NCBI GenBank assembly: GCA_027494015.1 | Contig: JAOSJP010000001.1 | Span: forward strand, 496,001 to 560,000 | Source of the DNA: Anaerolineae bacterium | Lineage (GTDB): Bacteria; Chloroflexota; Anaerolineae; Aggregatilineales; Aggregatilineaceae | Direction: 5' to 3' | Length of the DNA stretch: 64,000 nucleotides | In this document: positions 16,075 to 24,661 of the stretch, in pieces | Position numbering within the stretch: the first letter of the stretch is position 1 | Layout of the letters: each line of letters begins with the position of its first letter | Made by a program: the position numbers and the translations under genes | Notes under the pieces: generated by a model | What the model saw: the letters and a program-made list of their open reading frames with translations, nothing else | Databases searched by the model: none | What the model was told of the DNA's origin: nothing

Positions 16075-19000
16075 ATGGGTGATTTGCAGGCTGTGGTGAA
16101 GGGCGCGGCCCGCTTGCTGCGTTTTGCCGTCAAGCATTCGCTGCGCGACATGGGGCGCAACCGGACGCGGACGGTCTTTGCTCTGGTGTGCGTGGCGGCG
16201 GGGGTGAGCGCCATCGTCGCGCTGCGGTCGCTGGCTTTCATGGTCGGCGACGAGCTGACAACGAATCTGGCGCAGATGAATCGCGGCGACATCCGGCTCC
16301 ATGCGACGCGCGCCGTGCCGGAGTTGATCGAATTGAGTCCGCAGGACTCCCCGGTTTTCACGCGGCAGACGGTGAGTCTGATTCGCGCCTGGGCTGCGCG
16401 CGAGGATGTAGCGGTGTCGTTCGCGCGGCTGTCAGAGGTGCTCCCTCTGCGCCTCGTGGTGGATGGCCAGGAGCGCACGGCGCAAACCGTGCTGTCGCTC
16501 TACGTTGAGACGGAGGTCTACCCCTATTACGACACGATTGTGCTGCGCGAGCCGGTAGGCGTGACCCTGCACGACATCTTTACGCAGCATGGCGCAGCAA
16601 GCGGGGCGCTGGACGATCCGCGCCCGATCGTCATCTCGACCGGGCTGACGCGCAGCGTGGGCATGGGCCTCGGCCTGGGCGATATTGTCCGCCTCGGCGC
16701 GGCGGAGGTCTACTACGTGGTGCGCGGCATCGCCCCAACGACTGCGGAGACGGTGCTGACGATGCCAATGGCGGCATTCCTGGGCACCTATGTGTACCTG
16801 CCTTTGGGCGACCTGGCGCTGGCTGGAGAAGCGCCCTTGCCCAACGAGGTCTATGTCAAGGTGCCGCTCGGAAAGGATATTGCCGAGACTGAGGCAAGCC
16901 TGGTTGCTTATCTGCAGGAGCGGGCCGGCGCTGAGACCGACCTGGAACAGGAACTGAGCCCGCGCCACTGTGCCCGAACTGGCCCAGGACAACGCCGAGG
17001 TAGCCGATGTCATAGACGATCTGATCCTGATCATCGGGCTGTCCTCTCTGCTCATCGGCGGGATCGGCATCGTCAACACCATGCTGGTCGTCGTCAACCG
17101 GCGGATGCTGGAGATCGCCGTGCTGAAGACGCTGGGGCTGAAGGCGTACCGGGTGACGCTGCTGTTTCTGGTGGAGGCGCTGCTGCTGGGGGTCGCCGGA
17201 AGTGCCATCGGCGTGGGGGTGGGGGTGGCGCTCAGCTATCTGGTGCGCGGCGTTGGCGAAGAGGCGTTCGCGCTGACGCTGGAGTGGCGTCTGTACCCGG
17301 CGGCGATGGGCAGCGGGCTGTTCCTCGGCGTGCTGATCACCGCGCTGTTCGGCTTCATGCCCACACTCATCGCCGGGCAGGTGCGGCCTGCCATGGTGCT
17401 GCGTCCCAACGAAGCGGAAATGCCCGCTGCGGGTCTGATCCAGACGCTGCTGACACTGCTGGCGATGATCGCCGTGCTGGGAGCGCTGGTCAGCTCGATT
17501 GTGGGCGGGTCGTTTGCGGTGGGGCCGGTGATCATGATTGCCGGGGGCGGCGCGCTCGTCGGGCTGTTCGCGGGGGTCATTGCTGCGAACAGGCGGCGTT
17601 CCGCGCCGAAGGGGAGTCCACGCCGCCTGCGGCATTGGCTGGGGTCGGCGGCGTGGCTCGCCGTGCAGTTGTACGGCGCGCTGGCCATCGGCGCTGCGCT
17701 GGCGTCCGGGACACTGCTGATAGTGGGGGCCATCTGGCGACCATCCGGGCTGGGCGACGCCGATCTGCCGGACACCATCGTGGAAGCGGCGCGCGGAGGT
17801 GATTTGGCTTGGGCGCTGGCCTGGGCGCTGCTGACCGGGGCAGTGGCCAGGGCCATATGGCGGCACGCGGGCCGGGCGGCGCGGATCATTGCGCTGGCGG
17901 CGCTGGGCCTGACGGTGGGGGGCGCGCTAGGGGCGGGGGGCGGCCTCGCGCTGGAACGCCTGGCCGGCGGGACGGAGTTGTGGCGCTGGCTGGCTTCCGC
18001 CTCCACCGGCATCGTGCTCGTCGAGGGCGCCATCGCGCTGCTGTCTGCCATTTACCTGGGCTACTGGCTGCTGGTCTGGGGCGTGGCCCGGCTGCGCCCC
18101 GCCGCCATGAGCGGCATCACCAGCGGCCTCATGGTGGGGCTGGTCGGCGGGCTGGGGGCAGTCGCTTCGCTGGCGGGGCGCGCGGCGCTTGTGGGCGCGC
18201 TGGCGCTGATCGTGATGGGATTGCTGGCTGCGCGGGCCAGGCGCGCCATGTCTGCGCCTGAGGCTGGCGCGCAGGGCGGGAGAGCGCCGACGAATCCGGG
18301 TAGGACGCCCGTCCTTCGCCGCGAGGCCGACCCCGCGTGGCACCTGGCAGCGGTGCTGTTCGGCGCGGGGGCGGTGGTGGGCAGCATTCTGCTGGTGGAC
18401 ATTGCGCATGGTCAGGCGACGTGGCTCATCGCGCTCACGGTCCTGGCTGTCTTCTGCGCCTGGTGGGTGTTGCTGGCGCGCAGCTACAGCGCCGACGGAC
18501 GCCTGATTCTGCGCGAGATGGCCGGGCGGCGGACGCGCGTGGCGCTGACGTTGCTGGGGCTGAGCGTGGGGGTGGCCGGGCTGAGCCTCGTCTCGCTGAC
18601 GGCGGGCGCTGTCAGCCATTTGCTGGAACTTCAGCTTGGCGAGGCGGTCGAAGGCAATCTGCTGATCGGCGATCCTTCGGCCACGCACCGGCAGGAGGTC
18701 GCCGCAGCGCTGGACGCTGCCGAGGGTGTGCTCAGCTATTCGCAGGTCACGACCTATCGCGCTGCGCTCGTCTCGCGTAACGGCGAGCCAGTGCGCATGG
18801 GGCCGCACTTTGGGGAGAACAGAGGCTCGGACGAAGGCGACGAGACCAATCTCGCTGCAAGCGGCATCTCGCTGGGGATCATCGAGCGCGAGTCGCTGAG
18901 CGAGATGCCGCGCTACAAGATGATCAGCGGGCGCGCGCTCGCCCCCGGCGACGAAGGGCAGCACCGGATCATGCTGCGCGAGTCGTTGGTCACCGAACAC

Positions 19001-19726
19001 ATGGGCATCCAGGCGGGTGACCGGCTGCAACTTCTCTTCCGCAATCAGCCGGGCGATGCTGACGACGTGCTGATGCAGTTCCAGGTGATCGGCGTCATCT
19101 CGCGACAGTCCGAGCAGACGGGTCTGGAAGAACTGGGCAATCTGTCGGTGCTGCCGCCGGGAGTGCTCCCAGTCACGGTGGTGCCGCAGGGCACGGCCAC
19201 GATTGCCCTGGTTGACGAGAACGACAACCGTTTCATGGATCAGGTGCTGGTGGCTCTGGCTGATGTGCCCGGCGTGATCGTGTTCGAGCTGGATGTATTG
19301 ACGCAGCTTGCCCAGAACCTGCTGGACCAACTGAACGCGATTCCGACGCTGGTGGCGTGGCTGGCGCTGGTGGCGGGCACGGCGATCATCGCCAACACGG
19401 TGGCGCTGGCCACGCAGGAGCGCCGCCGGACAATCGCGGTGATGAAGGCGATGGGACTGAAGGGCTGGCGGGCGCTGGCGATGCTGCTCGTCGAGAACGG
19501 ACTGATCGGGCTGCTGGCCGGGCTGATCGGCACGGGCGTGGGCCTTTTGGTGACGGTCGTGGTGGTGCTGGCCGGGCCTTCGCCAGGCGACCTGCAGCGG
19601 ACGCTTGAGTTCGAGACGATGGGCTGGCTGGTGCTCATGTCGGTGGCGGTCGCCATCGGCGCGGCGCTGCTCGCGGCCTGGACGGCGATCCGCGAGCAGC
19701 CGCTGAACGTGCTGCGCTACGAATGA
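16075..19726 (+). CDS. Large FtsX-like ABC permease (single-base frameshift)
   Basis: About 1216 residues if one extra C at 16965-16966 is ignored. The first frame runs from 16075 and the second from 16970 to 19726. At the junction ELSPR joins TVPELAQDN smoothly. It has one N-terminal membrane helix, an extracytoplasmic domain of about 240 residues, a first FtsX core (IIGLSSLLIGGIGIVNTM, then VLKTLGLKAYRVTLLFLVEALLLG), a long hydrophobic middle with several extra helices, a second periplasmic-type domain and a second FtsX core at the C-terminus (TQERRRTIAVMKAMGLKGWRALAMLLVENG). It pairs with the upstream ATPase. The substrate is unknown, with lipoprotein, lipid or peptide handling being possible. 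GAGGGAG precedes the ATG. Confidence 0.85.
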
Positions 19727-19734
19727 GTTGCCAG

Positions 19735-20904
19735 TCAGCCGATGCGCGCCCCGCTGTCGCGGTCGAAGAAATAGAGGTGCTCCGGCGGGAAGCGCAGATG
19801 GAGCAGGTCGCCTGGCTCGGCCCGCGCGCTGAGCGGCGCTCTGACAATGCAGCGCTGGCCGGAGACCGTGACGCAGACCAGCCGGGTCTGCTGGGGGAGA
19901 ACTAGCTCGGTGGACTCCACGCGGGCCGGGATGCCGTGTTCGCTCAGCTCGATGTTTTCGGGGCGAATCCCCAGCCAGACGGCCTGCCCCTGGCGCAAAC
20001 CCGGTCTGATGGAAGACACCTGGAATCCCCGGCCTTCCCAGGCATTGCTGAAGATGTGACCCAGAAAGAGATTCATGGGCGGCGCGCCGAAGAACTGGGC
20101 AACGAAGGCATTCACCGGCGCTTCGTAGAGAGCGTGCGCGGTGCCGACCTGCTCGATCTTCCCGGCGCGCATGATGGCGATGCGATGGGCCAGGGCGATG
20201 GCCTCGGTCTGGTCGTGCGTCACGTAGACGGACGTGATCTGGTAGTAGCGCAGCAGACGGTTGAGCTGTAGGCGCGTGTCAACGCGCAGCTTGGCGTCGA
20301 GGTTGGACAGTGGCTCGTCGAACAGAAAGAGCTTCGGCTCGCGGGCCAGGCAGCGGGCCACAGCGACGCGCTGCTGCTCGCCGCCGGACAGAGTCGGCGG
20401 CTTGCGGCTGAGCAGGTGCGTGACATCAATGCCCATCACCTCGACGATGTGGCGGATGCGCTCCGGAATCTTCTCCGGCTGGTGGCGCACGATGTCGTAG
20501 AAGCCGATGTTCTCACGCGCTTCCATGTGCGGGTAGAGAGCATAGGTCTGGAAGACCATGCCAATGCCTCGCTCGGCGACGGGGATGGCCTGGATGGGCA
20601 CGCCATCGTAGGTGATCTCGCCGCTGTCGGGCCTCAGCAGGCCGGCGATCACCTTCAAGAGGGTGGTCTTGCCGCAGCCCGACGGGCCGAGCACGCTCAG
20701 CGTCTCGCCGTTGCGAATGGTCAGCGACAGGTCATCCAGCGCCAGGTTGCGGTCGGGGGGGTCTTGTACGGCTCGCCGGCGGCCGGCGTTCGGGGCGCGA
20801 TTGGCGTCGAAGATGCGCGCTGCTGGCACCGCGATTCGCCCCGAGTCGGGCAGCTCCTGAGGGCCGAAACGCTTGGTGACATGGCGCAGGACGATGGTCG
20901 GCAT
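19735..20904 (-). CDS. CUT1-family ABC ATPase with N-terminal insertion
   Basis: 389 residues. Walker A GPSGCGKTT is at residues 73-81, about 37 residues later than in the other CUT1 ATPase of this window, because a Pro/Arg-rich segment (about residues 14-52, including RRRAVQDPPDRN) is inserted after VTKRFG. The rest is canonical: FQTYALYPHMEARENI, LSGGEQQRVAVARC, LFDEPLSNLD, VTHDQ, and a MalK-type C-terminal domain with GIRPENIELS. It is again encoded without permeases or a binding protein. It ends 8 bp from the convergent FtsX permease. A sugar-uptake role is inferred from the family only. Confidence 0.88.
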   Translation of the reverse strand: MPTIVLRHVTKRFGPQELPDSGRIAVPAARIFDANRAPNAGRRRAVQDPPDRNLALDDLSLTIRNGETLSVLGPSGCGKTTLLKVIAGLLRPDSGEITYDGVPIQAIPVAERGIGMVFQTYALYPHMEARENIGFYDIVRHQPEKIPERIRHIVEVMGIDVTHLLSRKPPTLSGGEQQRVAVARCLAREPKLFLFDEPLSNLDAKLRVDTRLQLNRLLRYYQITSVYVTHDQTEAIALAHRIAIMRAGKIEQVGTAHALYEAPVNAFVAQFFGAPPMNLFLGHIFSNAWEGRGFQVSSIRPGLRQGQAVWLGIRPENIELSEHGIPARVESTELVLPQQTRLVCVTVSGQRCIVRAPLSARAEPGDLLHLRFPPEHLYFFDRDSGARIG

Positions 20905-20937
20905 GGGGCTGGCGGCTGACCTGAGGGCAGCGCGGCG

Positions 20938-21850
20938 CTAGTCGCGCTCGTCGAACATGAGCAGCGCCCGGATGGAGTGCAGGATGATGCCGGTGAACAG
21001 CGTCTGGATGCCGATGATCGCCAGCAGAATGCTGATCAGGGCAGTGCCGACGGCCAGGGTCTGGTAATCGTTGTAGCGATCCACGACGATGACGCCGAGG
21101 GCCAGTCCCAGGATCAGGATGAGCAGGCCGGGCACGCCGAAGAAGATCAGCGGGCGGTGCTGGCTGATCAGCACCAGAATGCCATTGACTCACCTGGAAG
21201 CCGTGACTGAAGGGGTTGCGCTTGGGCCGCTCGGCGTAGGTCACGCTGACGGGGACTTCCTGGACAGACAAACCGTGCTGCTGAGCCAGGAATTGCATCT
21301 CGGACTCCAGCGAAAAACCTCCCTCGGGCCGGAACGCGAGTGTCTCCAGAGCGCGCCGCGAGAGCACGCGGAAGCCGCTCTGCGAGTCGGTGATGGCGAC
21401 GCCGGAGGCCAGGTTGGTGGCCAGGGTGAGGGCGCGCTGGCCCCAGACGCGCCAACGGGGAATGCGGCTGCGCACGCCGAGGAAGCGCGAGCCGACGACG
21501 ACATCGGCGGCACCCGCCTCGATAGGGGCGAGCAGGGCGGGAATCTCGGCAGGGTTGTGCTGGCCGTCGGCATCAATGAGCACGACGACGGAGGCCTTCA
21601 GCTCGCGCGCCCGGCGCAGCCCGGTGTTGACGGCCTGAGCTTTGCCGAGGTTGTGCTCGTGGCGAATGACAACCGCGCCTGCCTGCTCCGCAACGGTGGC
21701 GGTCTGGTCGTGCGAGCCGTCATCCACGACGATCACCTGATCCACGAAGTGGCGAGTCTTGAGCACGACGCTGCCGATGAAGCGGTCTTCGTTCAGCGCG
21801 GCGATGACCGCCACGCGCGGATGGGTCTCGGTGTCAGTCAGGTGTTCCAC
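20938..21850 (-). CDS. GT2 family glycosyltransferase with C-terminal membrane helices (single-base frameshift)
   Basis: About 303 residues when one extra base at 21190 is ignored. The first frame reads from GTG at 21850 to SHGFQV, the second continues VNGILVLISQHRP to 20938. It has a GT-A fold with VAVIAALNEDRFIGSVV, the nucleotide-sugar-binding VVDDGSHDQT, LIDADGQHNP (DxD-like metal site) and QSGFRVLSRRALE, as in DPM1/GtrB-like polyprenyl-phosphate glycosyltransferases. Two C-terminal transmembrane helices (LIFFGVPGLLILILGLALGV and the next) anchor it. It probably makes a lipid-linked sugar donor that GT-C enzymes such as the one at 8.3 kb could use. That link is inference. Confidence 0.85.
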
Positions 21851-22030
21851 GGCCTGTCAGGTCTCTGGGGATGCCAGATGCTCACCTGTCGCGCTTGCTC
21901 ATTGTTCTGAGAGTATTCTCACTGTATTGTAACACGTTCTCCGCCGTCCGGCAGACTGGTGCGGGCAGGTCGTAGTCCTGGCGTAGGGGAGCAGGCGCTT
22001 GGCGAGTGATGCGGCGCGGCGCGTTTGGGG

Positions 22031-22036
22031 TATACT
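22031..22036 (+). promoter_or_regulatory. -10 box upstream of the LCP gene
   Basis: TATACT 38 bp before the ATG at 22075. The 224-bp divergent region 21851-22074 also has TACAAT on the minus strand near 21930 that could serve the GT2 gene. No -35 box is convincing for either. Confidence 0.45.
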
Positions 22037-22074
22037 CGCCGCTCTGAGTTCGGCGGATTGGGGGCGAGGGGACT

Positions 22075-24027
22075 ATGCGGACGGTTGCTCGCGCGCTGCG
22101 CCTGGTCGTGAACAGCGCGATCCTCCTGGTGGTGCTACTGAGTGTGGCGGTGTACATCGTGTACGCGGCGAACGGCATCCTCGATGAAGTGGAGGCCCGT
22201 GACCGGCGCACGGATTACGACCGTCACATTATCGGCACAGCGACGGTGATTGTGGGCCGCCTGACGGCGGACGCAGCGGCGGAGGACGGCCCGGCTGCCG
22301 TCCCGGAAGGCGCAGCGAGCGCCGAGGCTGCCCAGCCGGCGCAAGACACCCCAATGCCGACCGCCACGGCGACTGAGCCGCCTCCTTCGGAGACTGTCAC
22401 GCCGACGCCGAGCAGCACTGCGACGATCACACCCAGCGCGACGCCGAGCGTGACGCCGCCGCTGACGCGGACGCCGCGCCCGACCGCTGAGCGTATGCTG
22501 GCGGCGACCGTGACACCCGTCCCACCGACCGCAGCCCCGACCGTGCTCCCGACAATGACGCCGATCCCCACCAACACACCGCGCGTGCTGCCGCCGACCC
22601 CGATTCCGACCAACACGCCGCGCCCGTCGCTGGCCGCGCCAGCGGGCGGCGAGACCGAGATCGTTCGCGTCAGCCTGACGCCGACTCTCCCGCTGCCGAC
22701 GGCGACACCTACCTTCACGCCGACGATCACCATCACCCCCACGCCGACTTATGTGATTGAGGGGACTTATGCGGTGCCCGTGCTCACGCCGATTGTGCCG
22801 ATTCCAGAGCGGGTGCCGCTGCTGGACACCGACCCCGATGTGGTCAACTTCCTGCTGCTGGGCAGCGACACGAGCGGGGGAGGCGTCGGGCGTACTGATG
22901 TGGTCATCATCGTCTCGGTGAATAAGCGCGTGGGATCGGTAGCGATGTGGCATGTGCCGCGCGATTTGCTCGTCTATATCCCGAACCACACGATGGAGCG
23001 CATCAACCTGGCTTTTGCGCTGGGTGAGTCGAGTGGGTTTCCTGGCGGCGGATTCGGGCTGATGCAGGAGACGATCCGGTACAACTTCGGCATGGAGATT
23101 GAGCATTTTGCCCGCGTGGACTTTGACGACTTCATGCGCATTGTCGAGGAACTGGGCGGCCTGGAGATCAGCGTTGACTGCGCGATTGCTGACTGGCGGC
23201 TGAAGTCGCCGGAGCTAGACCAGACGGTTGAGGACAACTGGGAATACTACACGCTGCCGATTGGCCGCCAGCAACTCGACCCGTATATGGCGCTGTGGTA
23301 CGTGCGCAGCCGCATGACTACCAGCGACCTGGATCGCGGGCGGCGCCAGATGGACGCGCTGCGCGCCATGTGGTACCAGGCGCGCGAGCAGGGCCTTTTT
23401 TCCCAGGTGACGCAGCTATGGCCGGAAGCGGTGGAGGTCGTACAGACCGACATGACGCTGACGGACGTCCTGACGATGGTGCCGCTGGCGATGAGCCTGG
23501 ACATGAGCAGCATTGTCCGCTACACCGGGACGCGCGGCGTGCATTACACTCCCTTCCGAACGCCGGACGATGGCCGTGATGTGACGCTGCCCAACCGGGA
23601 TGAGCTTGTCCCGCTCATTCGGGACTTCCTGACGCCGCCGACGGCGAACCGGCTGGGGCGCGGAACGGTGAGCGTCGTGGTGCAGGACGTTTCCGGCTAT
23701 GGCATCGGCTTCGACCGGGTGGCCGTAGACCGGCTGGCCTGGGAGGGGTTCGCTGCCAGCATAGACACTTCGCGCGCCGGGAATCGGCGCGATCTGTCCC
23801 TTATCTACGACTACACCGGCCAGACGAAAGGCAGCGCGCTGGACGATCTGCGGCGGGTGCTGCGTGTGGGCGAGGTACAGACCGTCGTGCTGCCCGATCC
23901 CAACCGGACGGCGGACTTCCGTGTGGAGATCGGCGGGGCGTACAACTCGTGCGTCTACGGCAGCGCTGCGGATGAGATTGACGCGGGGCCGCCGATTCCC
24001 ACCGGCACGCCGCAGAACGTGGGGTAG
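22075..24027 (+). CDS. LytR-CpsA-Psr (LCP) family protein with Pro/Thr-rich linker
   Basis: 650 residues. It has a short cytoplasmic N-terminus and one membrane helix (about residues 10-30). A long extracytoplasmic linker of about 160 residues is rich in Thr and Pro with recurring TPTP and PTNTPRP units. The LCP catalytic domain starts near residue 258 (VNFLLLGSDTSGG, GRTDVVIIVSVNKRVGSVAMW, VPRDLLVYIP, MERINLAFALG), and a C-terminal LytR_C domain follows (SVVVQDVSGYGIG and onwards). LCP proteins transfer glycopolymers from lipid carriers onto the wall. The linker probably spans the wall layer. The neighbouring GT2 and GT-C genes fit a surface-glycan pathway. Confidence 0.93.
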   Translation: MRTVARALRLVVNSAILLVVLLSVAVYIVYAANGILDEVEARDRRTDYDRHIIGTATVIVGRLTADAAAEDGPAAVPEGAASAEAAQPAQDTPMPTATATEPPPSETVTPTPSSTATITPSATPSVTPPLTRTPRPTAERMLAATVTPVPPTAAPTVLPTMTPIPTNTPRVLPPTPIPTNTPRPSLAAPAGGETEIVRVSLTPTLPLPTATPTFTPTITITPTPTYVIEGTYAVPVLTPIVPIPERVPLLDTDPDVVNFLLLGSDTSGGGVGRTDVVIIVSVNKRVGSVAMWHVPRDLLVYIPNHTMERINLAFALGESSGFPGGGFGLMQETIRYNFGMEIEHFARVDFDDFMRIVEELGGLEISVDCAIADWRLKSPELDQTVEDNWEYYTLPIGRQQLDPYMALWYVRSRMTTSDLDRGRRQMDALRAMWYQAREQGLFSQVTQLWPEAVEVVQTDMTLTDVLTMVPLAMSLDMSSIVRYTGTRGVHYTPFRTPDDGRDVTLPNRDELVPLIRDFLTPPTANRLGRGTVSVVVQDVSGYGIGFDRVAVDRLAWEGFAASIDTSRAGNRRDLSLIYDYTGQTKGSALDDLRRVLRVGEVQTVVLPDPNRTADFRVEIGGAYNSCVYGSAADEIDAGPPIPTGTPQNVG

Positions 24028-24040
24028 CAGAAGGCGGGCA

Positions 24041-24661
24041 TCAGGCGCTCGGCTCGCCGAGGCGGACGAGCGCAACCTGCCCGGCGGTCAGATGGGTGAT
24101 GGCCGCTTCGAGCGAGGCGACCTGGTCAACTGGAAGCGCTGCATAGACGGTGACCTCTGCCGCGAACTCCTCATCGGTGATCAGCGCCTGGTGCTCAGCC
24201 AGCAGCAGCTTTAGTCGTTCATAGAGGCTGTAGGGCACGGCGATGCCTATCGGCTGCTTCTCGATCTTCAGCTCGACGGGCAGCGCGGCGATGGCTTCTT
24301 TGGCGGCTCCCCCGTAGGCGCGCACCAGGCCGCCGGTGCCCAGCTTGATGCCGCCAAAGTAGCGCGTCACCACAATCACCACGTCGCCGAAGTCCGCGCC
24401 GCGCAGGATGGTCAGCACCGGCGGGCCGGCGGTGCCGGAAGGCTCGCCATCGTCGGACATCCCCTCGGTCACACTGCCCCCGTAGCCGACTTTGAAGGCG
24501 TAAACATGGTGGGTGGCGTCCGGCATCTCGTCGCGGATGGCCTGGATGAACTGCCGGGCCTCAGCGACCGTGTCCGCGCGGCCAATGGTGGCGATGAAGC
24601 GCGAGTTGACGACGACGGTTTCAACGCGCGTCGTCCGTGCCGGGATTGGATACTTCGTCAT
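24041..24661 (-). CDS. YigZ/IMPACT (UPF0029) family protein
   Basis: 206 residues from the ATG at 24661, which has GAAGGGGAA just upstream. The UPF0029 N-terminal domain is recognisable by NSRFIATIGRADTVAEARQFI, ATHHVYAFKVGYGG, SDDGEPSGTAGPPVL and the diagnostic VVTRYFGGIKLGTGGLVRAYGGA. A smaller C-terminal domain of the DUF1949 type follows. The bacterial function is not settled. Eukaryotic IMPACT regulates GCN2. The start lies 41 bp inside the end of recJ, so it is the last gene of the repair operon by position. Confidence 0.93.
   Translation of the reverse strand: MTKYPIPARTTRVETVVVNSRFIATIGRADTVAEARQFIQAIRDEMPDATHHVYAFKVGYGGSVTEGMSDDGEPSGTAGPPVLTILRGADFGDVVIVVTRYFGGIKLGTGGLVRAYGGAAKEAIAALPVELKIEKQPIGIAVPYSLYERLKLLLAEHQALITDEEFAAEVTVYAALPVDQVASLEAAITHLTAGQVALVRLGEPSA

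Noticed and set aside
16075..19726. Two separate permease genes (16075-17802 and 16970-19726)
   Set aside because: The first frame loses family similarity after about 16965 exactly where the second gains it. A single extra C explains the split better than two genes.
22300..22770. Short repeated units that could suggest a CRISPR-like or tandem array
   Set aside because: They are codons for Thr/Pro repeats inside the LCP gene with irregular spacing and no conserved spacer length. There are no cas genes.
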